This document shows positions 17,104 to 26,006 of a DNA stretch of 64,000 bases, piece by piece (position 1 is the first letter of the stretch; each line of letters starts with the position of its first letter). The translations under genes were made by a program, and so were the position numbers. The DNA comes from Burkholderia sp. Bp8963. Lineage in GTDB: Bacteria > Pseudomonadota > Gammaproteobacteria > Burkholderiales > Burkholderiaceae. The notes under the pieces are model-generated. The model saw only the letters and a list, made by a program, of their open reading frames with translations, was not told the origin of the DNA and ran no database searches. Where the stretch lies: assembly GCF_003854275.1 (NCBI RefSeq), contig NZ_QTQP01000032.1:1-64000 (forward strand). The letters run 5' to 3'.

Positions 17104-18711
17104 ATGTCTAGCATCGGGCACGACGTAGCCGCGGGCCACGCGCACGACGACCACGCGCACGAAACACCGCATGGCTGGCGGCGCTGGCTGTTCGCCACCA
17201 ACCACAAGGACATCGGTACGCTGTACCTGCTGTTCTCGTTCATCATGTTCCTGTCGGGCGGCGTGATGGCGCTCGGCATCCGTGCCGAGCTGTTCACGCC
17301 GGGCCTGCAGATCATGCGTCCGGAGTTCTTCAACGAACTCACGACGATGCACGGCCTGATCATGGTGTTCGGCGCGATCATGCCGGCATTCGTCGGCTTC
17401 GCGAACTGGATGATTCCGCTGCAGATCGGCGCGTCCGACATGGCGTTCGCGCGGATGAACAACTTCAGCTTCTGGCTGCTGCCGGTCGCGGCCGTGCTGC
17501 TGGTCGGCTCGTTCTTCGCGCCGGGCGGCGCGACGGCTGCCGGCTGGACGCTGTATGCGCCGCTGTCGACGCAGATGGGCCCGGGCATGGACTTCGCGAT
17601 CTTCGCGGTCCACCTGATGGGCGCCTCGTCGATCATGGGCGGCATCAACATCGTCGTGACGATCCTGAACATGCGCGCACCGGGCATGACGCTGATGAAG
17701 ATGCCGATGTTCGCGTGGACGTGGCTGATCACCGCGTACCTGCTGATCGCGGTGATGCCGGTTCTGGCAGGCGCGATCACGATGGTGCTGTTCGACCGCC
17801 ACTTCGGCACGTCGTTCTTCAACGCGGCAGGCGGCGGCGACCCGGTGATGTACCAGCACATCTTCTGGTTCTTCGGCCACCCCGAGGTGTACATCATGAT
17901 TCTGCCGGCGTTCGGGATCGTGTCGCAGGTGATCCCGGCGTTCGCACGCAAGACGCTGTTCGGCTATAGCTCGATGGTGTACGCGACGGCATCGATCGCG
18001 ATCCTGTCGTTCATGGTCTGGGCGCACCACATGTTCGCAACGGGCATGCCGGTCACCGGCCAGCTGTTCTTCATGTACGCGACGATGCTGATCGCGGTGC
18101 CGACGGGCGTGAAGGTGTTCAACTGGCTCGCGACGATGTGGCGCGGTTCGATGACGTTCGAAACCCCGATGCTGTTCGCGATCGGCTTCCTGTTCGTGTT
18201 CACGTTCGGCGGCCTGACGGGCCTGATGCTGGCAATGGCGCCGCTCGACATCCAGTACCACGGCACCTACTTCGTGGTCGCGCACTTCCACTACGTGCTG
18301 GTGGCCGGTTCCCTGTTCGCGCTGTTCGCGGGCTGGTACTACTGGTCACCGAAGTGGACGGGCTGGATGTACAACGAGACGCGCGGCAAGATCCACTTCT
18401 GGGCGTCGATGATCTTCTTCAACCTGACGTTCTTCCCGATGCACTTCGTCGGTCTCGCGGGCATGCCGCGCCGCTATGCGGACTACCCGGCGCAGTTCAC
18501 GGACTTCAACCAGGTCGCGACGATCGGCGCGTTCGGTTTCGGTCTCGCGCAGGTGTACTTCCTGTTCGCGGTCGTGCTGCCGGCGTACCGTGGCGGTGGC
18601 GAGCTGGAGAAGGCCGCCGACAAGCCGTGGGATGGCGCGATCGGTCTCGAGTGGACGGTGCCGAGCCCGGCTCCGTTCCACACGTTCGAGCAACCGCCGC
18701 ACGTCGACTAA
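17104..18711 (+). CDS. ctaD: Cytochrome c oxidase subunit I
   Basis: A 535-residue heme-copper oxidase subunit I (A family) with twelve predicted helices. It shows the heme a/CuB signature WFFGHPEVYIMILPAFG (CuB histidine and the crosslinked HPEVY), WAHHMF, and the C-terminal HFHYVLV. It reduces oxygen and pumps protons in the inner membrane. The gene follows ctaC by 43 bases. Confidence 0.97.
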   Translation: MSSIGHDVAAGHAHDDHAHETPHGWRRWLFATNHKDIGTLYLLFSFIMFLSGGVMALGIRAELFTPGLQIMRPEFFNELTTMHGLIMVFGAIMPAFVGFANWMIPLQIGASDMAFARMNNFSFWLLPVAAVLLVGSFFAPGGATAAGWTLYAPLSTQMGPGMDFAIFAVHLMGASSIMGGINIVVTILNMRAPGMTLMKMPMFAWTWLITAYLLIAVMPVLAGAITMVLFDRHFGTSFFNAAGGGDPVMYQHIFWFFGHPEVYIMILPAFGIVSQVIPAFARKTLFGYSSMVYATASIAILSFMVWAHHMFATGMPVTGQLFFMYATMLIAVPTGVKVFNWLATMWRGSMTFETPMLFAIGFLFVFTFGGLTGLMLAMAPLDIQYHGTYFVVAHFHYVLVAGSLFALFAGWYYWSPKWTGWMYNETRGKIHFWASMIFFNLTFFPMHFVGLAGMPRRYADYPAQFTDFNQVATIGAFGFGLAQVYFLFAVVLPAYRGGGELEKAADKPWDGAIGLEWTVPSPAPFHTFEQPPHVD

Positions 18712-18786
18712 TACGTTTCGAAGGATGTTCCGCCGACGCCTGCCGCTGCAGGCAGGCGTGGCGGAACGTTCCACCGCAGGTTTCAG

Positions 18787-18927
18787 ATGAACCGGAATCC
18801 ACAACAAAGACGCACGCCCGAGCAGATCCGCGCGGGCAACAAGCGGCTCGGCCTGATTCTGCTTGCGATCGCCGCCGTTTTTTTTGTGGGTGTCGTGATC
18901 AAGCAATGGTGGCTGTCCACTCACTGA
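18787..18927 (+). CDS. Small cytochrome oxidase assembly-type membrane protein
   Basis: A 46-residue ORF between ctaD and ctaG. It has a basic N-terminus (MNRNPQQRRTPEQIRAGNKR), one transmembrane helix (LGLILLAIAAVFFVGVVI) and a short tail KQWWLSTH. Its position and shape match the small oxidase-associated proteins annotated between ctaD and ctaG in Burkholderia. A biochemical role is not established. Confidence 0.8.
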   Translation: MNRNPQQRRTPEQIRAGNKRLGLILLAIAAVFFVGVVIKQWWLSTH

Positions 18928-18950
18928 CGCAGTAGCGAGGACGTTGTCGT

Positions 18951-19553
18951 ATGTCGAAGCCGGAAGCGGAGAACGCGGATCGCGCGTTCAACCGGTCGAT
19001 GCTGATGAAGCTGTTTGTCGTGGCGGGACTGATGTTCGGCTTCGGCTTCGCGCTCGTGCCGATGTATCGGGCGATCTGCCAGATCACCGGCATCAACAAC
19101 CTCGTGCAGCGCGACGTCAGCGAGCGCGAGGCGAAGAACACGCAGGTCGACACGAGTCGCACGGTGTCGGTCGAGTTCGATACGAACGCGCGCGGCCCGC
19201 TGGGTTTCAAGCCGGAACACAACAGCCTCGACGTGCATCCGGGCGAGCTGACGACGATCGTGTACGACGTGACGAACGGCCAGGGCCGTCCGGTCGTCGC
19301 GCAGGCGATCCCGAGCTATGCGCCGAAGCAGGCGACGGAGTTTTTCAAGAAGATCGAGTGCTTTTGCTTCACGCAGCAGACGCTGGCCGCGCACGAGTCG
19401 CGCAAGATGCCGGTGGTGTTCGTGATCGATCCGAAGCTGCCGAAGGACGTGAAGACGATCACGCTGTCGTACACGTTCTTCGAACTGAATACGCCGGCGC
19501 AGGCGGCAGCCGGCGCGGCGAAGCAGCCGGGCTCGACGAAGCCGGGTGCATGA
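18951..19553 (+). CDS. ctaG: Cytochrome c oxidase assembly protein CtaG/Cox11
   Basis: A 200-residue Cox11-type protein that delivers copper to CuB of subunit I. One N-terminal transmembrane helix (LMKLFVVAGLMFGFGFALVPMY, here cut by residue count) is followed by the periplasmic beta-domain. The copper motif is ECFCFTQQTL, with the CxC pair after KIE. A Pro/Gly/Ala-rich C-terminal tail follows. It is within the cta operon, 23 bases after the small protein gene. Confidence 0.95.
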   Translation: MSKPEAENADRAFNRSMLMKLFVVAGLMFGFGFALVPMYRAICQITGINNLVQRDVSEREAKNTQVDTSRTVSVEFDTNARGPLGFKPEHNSLDVHPGELTTIVYDVTNGQGRPVVAQAIPSYAPKQATEFFKKIECFCFTQQTLAAHESRKMPVVFVIDPKLPKDVKTITLSYTFFELNTPAQAAAGAAKQPGSTKPGA

Positions 19554-19569
19554 CGATGGAGGCAGGGCG

Positions 19570-19770
19570 ATGACGGACGGCAAGCGGGGCGGATCGTTCG
19601 GCCAGGCGGTCAAGGCGGTGTTGTGGTCGTTCTTCGGCGTGCGCAAGCGGCGCGACCTGGAAGCGGATGCGACGCAGCTGAATCCGCTGCACGTACTGAT
19701 CGTTGCGCTGATCGCGGCCGGTGTGTTCATCGGCGTGCTGATCCTGATCGTGCGCGCGGTCGTGGGCTGA
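19570..19770 (+). CDS. DUF2970 small membrane protein
   Basis: A 66-residue protein with a soluble basic N-terminus (FFGVRKRRDLE) and one C-terminal transmembrane helix. DUF2970 proteins sit beside cytochrome oxidase genes in beta-proteobacteria, and no function is known. ATG 19570 with GGCAGGG just before it is preferred over the ATG eight codons upstream. Confidence 0.82.
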   Translation: MTDGKRGGSFGQAVKAVLWSFFGVRKRRDLEADATQLNPLHVLIVALIAAGVFIGVLILIVRAVVG

Positions 19771-19923
19771 GGGCTGAGGGCCGAGACCCGCGGCAACGAA
19801 AGAATGCAACGCGGAACGCCCCGGGCGTTTCACGAAGGAAAGAGCGGCGGCCGTCGCGCCGCGCGAGAAATAAAGCCGGAGCGGTTTCCGGTACACAAAT
19901 TGGACTGAAGTGGAGAATCAAGC

Positions 19924-20781
19924 ATGAGCGGTCAAAACCAGACCCCGTACTATTTCGTGCCGCATCCGTCGCAGCATCCGATCAGCGCGGCCTGCGGCCT
20001 GCTGGTCATGCTCGGATCGGTGGCGCTGTGGATCAACGGTCACGACTGGGCGCCGTACACGGCGTTGCTCGGCCTGCTGTGGCTCCTCTTCACGCTGTAC
20101 CACTGGTTCGGCGACTCGATTGCCGAATCGGAAGGCGGCTTGTACGGCAAGAACGTCGACCGGTCGTACCGCTGGAGCATGAGCTGGTTCATCTTCTCCG
20201 AAGTGATGTTCTTCGGCGCGTTCTTCGGTGCGCTGTTCTATGCGCGTGAAATCGCGCTGCACCAGCTCGGCAGCCTCGACTACAAGCTGATCTGGCCGGA
20301 CTTCTCCGCCGTGTGGCCGAACGAAGGCCCGGCTGCGCTCGCTGGCCACTTCAAGACGATGGGCCCGTGGCCGATCCCGACGCTGAACACCGCGCTGCTG
20401 CTGTCGTCGGGCGCGACGCTGACGATTTCGCACCATGCGCTGCGCGACGATCACCGCCGCAAGGCGATCGCGTGGCTCGCCGCGACGCTCGTGCTCGGCA
20501 TCTGCTTCCTGTTCACGCAGGGCTTCGAATACTTCCACGCGTACAACGAACTGAACCTGACGCTCGGCTCGGGCATCTACGGCTCGACGTTCTTCCTGCT
20601 GACGGGCTTCCACGGTTTCCACGTGTTCCTCGGCGGCACGATGCTCGCCGTGGTGCTGGTGCGGATGATCCGTGGCCACTTCAAGCCGGAGCATCACTTC
20701 GCATTCGAAGGCGCCGCGTGGTACTGGCACTTCGTCGACGTCGTCTGGCTCGGCCTGTACGTCGTCGTCTACTGGCTGTAA
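19924..20781 (+). CDS. ctaE: Cytochrome c oxidase subunit III
   Basis: A 285-residue subunit III with seven predicted helices. It shows SWFIFSEVMFFGAFFGALFYAR-type helix III and TGFHGFHVFLGG in the middle, and a WYWHFVDVVWLGLY end. It stabilises the oxidase and its proton uptake. The gene is followed by a clear hairpin terminator, so it probably ends the ctaC-D-G-E transcript. Confidence 0.97.
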   Translation: MSGQNQTPYYFVPHPSQHPISAACGLLVMLGSVALWINGHDWAPYTALLGLLWLLFTLYHWFGDSIAESEGGLYGKNVDRSYRWSMSWFIFSEVMFFGAFFGALFYAREIALHQLGSLDYKLIWPDFSAVWPNEGPAALAGHFKTMGPWPIPTLNTALLLSSGATLTISHHALRDDHRRKAIAWLAATLVLGICFLFTQGFEYFHAYNELNLTLGSGIYGSTFFLLTGFHGFHVFLGGTMLAVVLVRMIRGHFKPEHHFAFEGAAWYWHFVDVVWLGLYVVVYWL

Positions 20782-20788
20782 ATGCAAC

Positions 20789-20824
20789 ACGGCCCGCGCA
20801 GCGATGCGCGGGCCGTTTGGTTTT
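20789..20824 (+). terminator. Intrinsic terminator after ctaE
   Basis: A 12-bp perfect stem (20789-20800 with 20805-20816, loop GCGA) is followed by TTGGTTTT. Confidence 0.8.
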
Positions 20825-20985
20825 GTGGGAGCCGGACGGCGTGAACGATTCGTCCGGCAGCCGGCATCATCCGGGCGCCGCCGCGACTCAGTCAGGCGGC
20901 GCTTTTGCTTGGTGGCGCCGCCATGCGGCGAAATGTCACAGCGGCCGCGGTGGTCACGGCGGCCGCGGCCCCCGCGGCGATGGCG

Positions 20986-21195
20986 TCAGCGGCCGATCGG
21001 CAAGCCGGTCGAATGGATCCAGCCCATCCAGTTTGCGAACAGGATGAACAGGAACAGCGAGATCGACAGCCCGACGCGGGTGGCGAGCGACCAGGCCATG
21101 CGTTTCGTGTGGCCGCGGTCGTGCATCATGAAATAGAGCGCCGAACCCAGGCTGGCAATGATGAGGACGAAGGCGATGGGAACGAGGGTGTGCAT
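20986..21195 (-). CDS. DUF2909 twin-transmembrane protein
   Basis: A 69-residue protein with two transmembrane helices separated by a short loop (YFMMHDRGHTKRMAWSLATR). This twin-helix family is found opposite SURF1 genes in oxidase clusters. It reads on the minus strand, divergent from the surf1 gene with 84 bases between, and the start at ATG 21195 begins the first helix directly. Function unknown. Confidence 0.85.
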   Translation of the reverse strand: MHTLVPIAFVLIIASLGSALYFMMHDRGHTKRMAWSLATRVGLSISLFLFILFANWMGWIHSTGLPIGR

Positions 21196-21279
21196 GCAGC
21201 GAACCGGACGACGGCAATTCGAAAGGAAGAGGATAATTATCGCACCTCGCATCCGCGAACGCGCCGGGCGGGCGGCCCG

Positions 21280-21990
21280 ATGAAGATCCGCCTGCTGCCT
21301 GCGCTGCTGATCCTCGCGGTCGTCGCGGTCACGATCCGTCTCGGTTTCTGGCAGCGCGACCGCGCGCATCAGAAGGAGGCGCTGCAGGCGAATATCGTGC
21401 GCTTCGAGCATGCGGTGCCCGTCGAGGTCGGCGCGCAGCCGGTCCCGCTCGCGTCGATCGAGTTCCATCGCGTGCGCGCGACGGGGCGCTTCATGCCCGA
21501 GCAAGCGGTGTTCCTCGACAATCGGCCGTATAACGACCAGCCGGGTTTTTACGTCGTGATGCCGTTTAAACTCACGGGCGGCGGCTACGTGCTCGTGAAT
21601 CGAGGCTGGCTGCCGCGCAACATCGCCGATCGCACGGCGATCGAGCCGTTCGCGACGCCCGCGGGCGATATCGAGGTCGTCGGGATCGCACGCGCCGACG
21701 CGTCGCGCGCGTTCGAACTCGGCGAAGGCGGCTCGGCGCCGCACCAGAAGATTCGCCAGAACCTGGACGTCGCCGCGTATGCGAAGGAAACCGGCCTGCC
21801 GCTGCAGCCGTTCGTGATCCAGCAGACGAGCGACGACGGCGACAAGCTGGTGCGCGACTGGCCGGCGCCCGCGACCGGCGTCGAGCGCAATTACGGTTAC
21901 ATGTTTCAGTGGTGGGGCATGGCGGCGGCCGCGCTCGGTTTCGGCTTGTACGCGGCGCGGCGCGCGGCGAAGAAGTCGTCCGGCGCATGA
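21280..21990 (+). CDS. SURF1-family cytochrome oxidase assembly protein
   Basis: A 236-residue SURF1/Shy1 protein. Two transmembrane helices bracket a periplasmic domain: residues about 5-20 (LLPALLILAVVAVTIRLGFW), ending in the family FWQ motif, and the C-terminal YMFQWWGMAAAALGFGLYA. SURF1 helps to insert heme a into subunit I. ATG 21280 is chosen as the first codon before the first helix. Confidence 0.93.
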   Translation: MKIRLLPALLILAVVAVTIRLGFWQRDRAHQKEALQANIVRFEHAVPVEVGAQPVPLASIEFHRVRATGRFMPEQAVFLDNRPYNDQPGFYVVMPFKLTGGGYVLVNRGWLPRNIADRTAIEPFATPAGDIEVVGIARADASRAFELGEGGSAPHQKIRQNLDVAAYAKETGLPLQPFVIQQTSDDGDKLVRDWPAPATGVERNYGYMFQWWGMAAAALGFGLYAARRAAKKSSGA

Positions 21991-22047
21991 GCGGCGCGAT
22001 GTCCGTACGCGGCGGCGACGCCGCGGGTTCGTTTCGAGAGGTCTGAT

Positions 22048-22698
22048 TTGTCCATCCAATCTTCCCGTCAGGGCCCGGGCGCCGCGCCCGCCACGCCCGT
22101 TTCGCCTGTTTCCCCGGCCGCCAGAAAGCGCGGCCGCTGGATGCTCGTGCTGCTCGGGCTCGTCTGCGCGGCGCCGATGCTCGCGTCGTACTTCACCTAT
22201 TACGTGATCAAGCCGAAGGGCGGCTCGACGAACTACGGCACGCTGATCGACCCGCAGCGCCCGATTCCGGCGAACCTGACCGTCACCGACGAAACCGGCA
22301 AGACGATGCCGCTTTCGTCGCTGCGCGGCGTGTGGCTGTTCGTGATGACCGATCGCAGCGCGTGCGACGACGCGTGCGCGCAGAAGCTCTATTTCATGCG
22401 CCAGGTGCGCGTCACGCAGGCCGGCGAACGGCACCGGATCACGATGGTGTGGCTGCGCAGCGATGCGGGCGCGATTCCGGCGAAGGTGGGCGACGCGTAT
22501 CCGGACACGGTGAAGCTGATCGCCGACCCGGCCGCGGTGGCTGCGTGGCTGCCGGCCGATGCCGGCGCGCAGGATACCGACCACATCTACCTGGTCGACC
22601 CGAACGGCAACCTGATGATGCGCTTCCCGAAGAACCCGAACCCCAGCAAGATCAAGTCAGACGTCACGAAACTGCTGAAGTGGTCGAGCATCGGCTGA
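22048..22698 (+). CDS. Sco-like thioredoxin-fold membrane protein of the oxidase locus
   Basis: A 216-residue protein with a Pro/Ala-rich N-terminus, one transmembrane helix (WMLVLLGLVCAAPMLASYFT) and a thioredoxin-like periplasmic domain. It has a CxxxC pair in DRSACDDACAQKLY and a DHIYLVDPNGNLMMRFP C-terminal motif. It resembles Sco/SenC copper chaperones, but the usual Sco CPDVC is changed to CDDAC. The likely role is oxidase copper assembly or thiol control (inference). The start is TTG 22048. Confidence 0.75.
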   Translation: MSIQSSRQGPGAAPATPVSPVSPAARKRGRWMLVLLGLVCAAPMLASYFTYYVIKPKGGSTNYGTLIDPQRPIPANLTVTDETGKTMPLSSLRGVWLFVMTDRSACDDACAQKLYFMRQVRVTQAGERHRITMVWLRSDAGAIPAKVGDAYPDTVKLIADPAAVAAWLPADAGAQDTDHIYLVDPNGNLMMRFPKNPNPSKIKSDVTKLLKWSSIG

Positions 22699-22723
22699 CG
22701 CGGGACTACGAGGCAATAATCCG

Positions 22724-23836
22724 ATGTCGTATCTACTGCAACTCGGCCTGATCGGCTTCTGTATCGCGCTGCTGCCGCTGTCGTACGTGTGGGTGAAGGC
22801 GGACGACAACAAGTTCCGCAAGCTGGTGTGGATCACCACATTCCTGACCCTTGATCTCGTGATGTTCGGCGGCTTCACGCGGCTGACCGATTCGGGCCTC
22901 GGCTGCCCGGACTGGCCGGGCTGCTACGGCACGTCGTCGCCGTTCATCGCGCATGCGGCGATCACGGCCGCGCACGAGGCGCTGCCGACCGGCCCCGTCA
23001 GCATGTCGAAGGCGTGGATCGAGATGATCCACCGCTATTTCGCGATGGCGATCGGCGTGCTTATCATTGCGCAGACGGCGATCGCATGGACCGCACGGCT
23101 GCGCCGCCGTCCGTTGCACGTATCGCCGTGGTGGCCGACGAGCCTGCTGATGCTGATCGTCGTGCAGGGCGCGTTCGGCGCGTGGACGGTGACGATGAAG
23201 CTGCAGCCGGTGATCGTCACGATCCACCTGCTGCTCGGGCTGATGCTGCTCGGCACGCTCGGCTGGCTTGCGGCACGGCAGACGCCGCTGCCCGCGCATG
23301 ACCCGGAAGCCGGGCGCTATCGCGCGGCCGCGCTCGCGGCGCTCGTGCTGCTCGTCGTGCAGATCGCGCTCGGCGGCTGGGTGAGCACCAACTACGCGGT
23401 GCTCGCGTGCACCGATTTCCCGACCTGCAACGGCCAGTGGATTCCGCCGATGGATTTCCGGCACGGCTTCCACCTGTGGCGTGCGCTCGGCATGACGAGC
23501 GACGGCGACGCGATCACGCAGGACGCGCTCGTCGCGATTCACTGGACGCACCGCACGTTCGCGTTCGTCGTCGTTGCGTACCTCGTCGCGTTCGCGCTGA
23601 AGATGCGCCGCTTCGAATCGCTGCGGCGGCCCGCGAACGGCGTGCTGCTGGTGGTCGTGCTGCAGTTCGTGACGGGGTTGACGAATATCGTATTGCAGTG
23701 GCCTTTGCCGGTCGCGGTGGCCCATAACGGGGGCGCCGCGATCCTGCTGCTGCTCGTCGTCATGTTAAACTTTCGCATCCTTTCAAGCCGCCCTGGCCGT
23801 GTCGCGCTGCCTGCGCGCGATGCCGCGCCGGCGTGA
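22724..23836 (+). CDS. ctaA: Heme A synthase
   Basis: A 370-residue, eight-helix CtaA/Cox15 protein that oxidises the C8 methyl of heme O to make heme A. Conserved features include [32 protein letters not shown] and [13 protein letters not shown] with the heme-ligand histidines. A second Cys pair is in [14 protein letters not shown]. It overlaps ctaB by four bases (GTGA). Confidence 0.95.
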   Translation: MSYLLQLGLIGFCIALLPLSYVWVKADDNKFRKLVWITTFLTLDLVMFGGFTRLTDSGLGCPDWPGCYGTSSPFIAHAAITAAHEALPTGPVSMSKAWIEMIHRYFAMAIGVLIIAQTAIAWTARLRRRPLHVSPWWPTSLLMLIVVQGAFGAWTVTMKLQPVIVTIHLLLGLMLLGTLGWLAARQTPLPAHDPEAGRYRAAALAALVLLVVQIALGGWVSTNYAVLACTDFPTCNGQWIPPMDFRHGFHLWRALGMTSDGDAITQDALVAIHWTHRTFAFVVVAYLVAFALKMRRFESLRRPANGVLLVVVLQFVTGLTNIVLQWPLPVAVAHNGGAAILLLLVVMLNFRILSSRPGRVALPARDAAPA

Positions 23837-24747
23837 CCGTTCCCATGCAAAGCACCCTTTCCCATTCGCCCGGTAGCCGGTTTTCCCAGTACATGGCGCT
23901 GACGAAACCGCGGGTCACGCAGCTTGCGGTGTTCTGCGCGGTGATCGGCATGTTCCTCGCGACGCCGGGCATGGTGCCGTGGCGGGTGCTGGTTGGCGGC
24001 ACCGTCGGCATCTGGCTGCTGGCGGGTGCGGCGTTCGCGATCAACTGTCTCGTCGAGCAGAAGATCGACGCGATGATGCGCCGCACCGCATGGCGTCCGT
24101 CCGCGCGCGGCGAGATCACGACCTCGCAGATCCTGCTGTTCTCGGGCGTGCTCGGCAGCGTTGGCGCGTGGACGCTCTACACGTTCACGAACCCGCTGAC
24201 GATGTGGCTGACGATCGCGACCTTCGTCGGCTACGCGGTGATCTACACGCTGCTGCTGAAGCCGATGACGCCGCAGAACATCGTGATCGGCGGCGCGTCC
24301 GGCGCGATGCCGCCGGCGCTCGGCTGGGCCGCGGTGACGGGCGCGGTGCCCGGCGACGCGTGGATCCTCGTGCTGATCATCTTCGTGTGGACGCCGCCGC
24401 ATTTCTGGGTGCTCGCGCTGTATCGCCGCAAGGATTACGAGAACGCGGGGCTGCCGATGCTGCCCGTCACGCACGGCGAGAAATTCACGCGGCTGCACAT
24501 CCTGCTGTACACGGTGATCCTGTTCGCGGTCACGATGATGCCGTTCATCTCGGGGATGAGCGGGGCCGTCTACCTGACGAGCGCCGTGCTGCTCGGCGCG
24601 GTGTTCTTCGCGTATGCGTGGAAGATCTACCGCGATTACTCCGACGACCTCGCCCGCAAGGCCTTCCGCTACTCGATCGTCTATCTGTCGCTGCTGTTCG
24701 CGGCGCTGCTCGTCGATCACTACGCCCGCCCGCTGCTCGGCGTGTAA
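23833..24747 (+). CDS. ctaB: Protoheme IX farnesyltransferase
   Basis: A 304-residue UbiA-superfamily prenyltransferase making heme O from heme B. It shows the Asp-rich [19 protein letters not shown] motif and [21 protein letters not shown], and is an integral membrane protein. The GTG start overlaps the ctaA stop, which implies translational coupling. ATG 23845, four codons later, is an alternative start. Confidence 0.95.
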   Translation: MTVPMQSTLSHSPGSRFSQYMALTKPRVTQLAVFCAVIGMFLATPGMVPWRVLVGGTVGIWLLAGAAFAINCLVEQKIDAMMRRTAWRPSARGEITTSQILLFSGVLGSVGAWTLYTFTNPLTMWLTIATFVGYAVIYTLLLKPMTPQNIVIGGASGAMPPALGWAAVTGAVPGDAWILVLIIFVWTPPHFWVLALYRRKDYENAGLPMLPVTHGEKFTRLHILLYTVILFAVTMMPFISGMSGAVYLTSAVLLGAVFFAYAWKIYRDYSDDLARKAFRYSIVYLSLLFAALLVDHYARPLLGV

Positions 24748-24765
24748 CCGCACGGTTTGAACGCA

Positions 24766-25383
24766 ATGCTCCATTCATGGTTCGGGCGCCGCGCGCGCCA
24801 AGGCTGGCTGTTCGCTTGCGCGCTGGCGCTCGCGTCGCTGCTCGCGGCGTGTGACGACGCGCCGAAATTCCAGAATCTCGACATCACCGGCAACACGCAG
24901 TTCGGCAGCGACTTCGCGCTGCCCGACACGACCGGCAAGGTGCGCACGCTCGCGGACTTCAAGGGCAAGGCCGTCGTGATGTTCTTCGGCTACACGCATT
25001 GCCCGGACGTCTGCCCGACGACGATGGCCGAGCTGTCCGAGGCGCTCAAGCAGCTCGGGCCGGATGCGGCGAAGCGCGTGCAGGTGCTGTTCGTGACCAT
25101 CGACCCGGAGCGCGACACGCCCGCGCTGCTCGGCCAGTACGTGCCGGCATTCGATCCGTCGTTCATCGGCCTGCGCGCGGCGGACGACGCGCAGCTGAAG
25201 AAGGTCACGAAGGATTTCCGCGTCTATTACGCGAAAGTGCCGGGCAAGACGCCCGGCAGCTACACGATGGATCACACCGCCGCGAGCTACGTGTTCGATA
25301 CGAACGGCAAGCTGCGCCTCTTCGTGCGCGACGGCCAGGGCCCTGGCCCGTGGTTGCATGACCTGAAACTGCTGCTCGGCTGA
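24766..25383 (+). CDS. Sco-family copper chaperone (lipoprotein)
   Basis: A 205-residue SCO1/SenC protein. The lipoprotein signal ends at LASLLAAC (Cys about residue 29). The copper-binding CxxxC is in FFGYTHCPDVCPTTMAE, with the distal histidine in YTMDHTAASYV. It delivers copper to the CuA site of CtaC. ATG 24766 is used; a TTG three codons earlier is possible. It closes the heme/copper assembly group. Confidence 0.93.
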   Translation: MLHSWFGRRARQGWLFACALALASLLAACDDAPKFQNLDITGNTQFGSDFALPDTTGKVRTLADFKGKAVVMFFGYTHCPDVCPTTMAELSEALKQLGPDAAKRVQVLFVTIDPERDTPALLGQYVPAFDPSFIGLRAADDAQLKKVTKDFRVYYAKVPGKTPGSYTMDHTAASYVFDTNGKLRLFVRDGQGPGPWLHDLKLLLG

Positions 25384-25401
25384 GCGACGCCGGCAGCCAC
25401 G

Positions 25402-25431
25402 CAGTGTGCGCCAGTGTGCGCCAGTGTGCGT
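25402..25431. repeat. Three tandem 10-base repeats
   Basis: CAGTGTGCGC occurs twice, followed by CAGTGTGCGT, filling the gap between the convergent sco and yciI-like genes. The last base overlaps the yciI-like stop codon. Confidence 0.85.
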
Positions 25432-25721
25432 TACGGCAGCGCGGGCAGGTTCAGGCCCGGAGCGGCGCGCGTCATCCGGAACTCGGTCACGCGGTAAGTC
25501 GCGAGGCCTTCCGTGACGAATGGGTCGGTCTGCAGGATCGCTTCCAGTTCGTCGCGGTCGATGCGGGCCGCGAGGATCACGCCGCCGTCACGCGGCACCT
25601 TCGGCCCGGCCGCGATGAAGATCCCCTTGTCGAGCAGCGGCTGCAGATACGCGCGATGGCGTTCGAGCGCGTCGTCGATGCGCTCGAGCGACGTGGTGTA
25701 GTGAATGTCGATGACGTACAT
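25431..25721 (-). CDS. YciI-like protein
   Basis: A 96-residue YciI/YCII-domain protein with the usual N-terminal IDIHYTTSLERIDDALERHR and a later ILAARIDRDELEAILQTDPF. The fold is ferredoxin-like with a His-Asp pair. Members are small enzymes of mostly unknown substrate. It is a single gene, convergent with sco. Confidence 0.85.
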   Translation of the reverse strand: MYVIDIHYTTSLERIDDALERHRAYLQPLLDKGIFIAAGPKVPRDGGVILAARIDRDELEAILQTDPFVTEGLATYRVTEFRMTRAAPGLNLPALP

Positions 25722-26006
25722 GCTGGCCTCGGTAAGTCGCCGGGGCGCGATGCGCCGGCAAGGCGATCTTGTAGCACAGCCTGCCGGCGCTGTCGCGCCG
25801 TCGCGGCCAATTCGCGCGCGGCAGGGCGGCGCCTGAGCCGATGGCGTGCCCGCGCGGCAAGGTCACCTGCGCGCTTCCCGCATACCCATATGAGCGGGAT
25901 GTATTTCACATCCTGCCGATCCTGTGACACCATTTGCCCCTTTCCTGCGAGCCGGGACATACCCGTATCGCGCCCCTTTTTCAGTTAGCAAGAAAGCGAG
26001 AAACAG

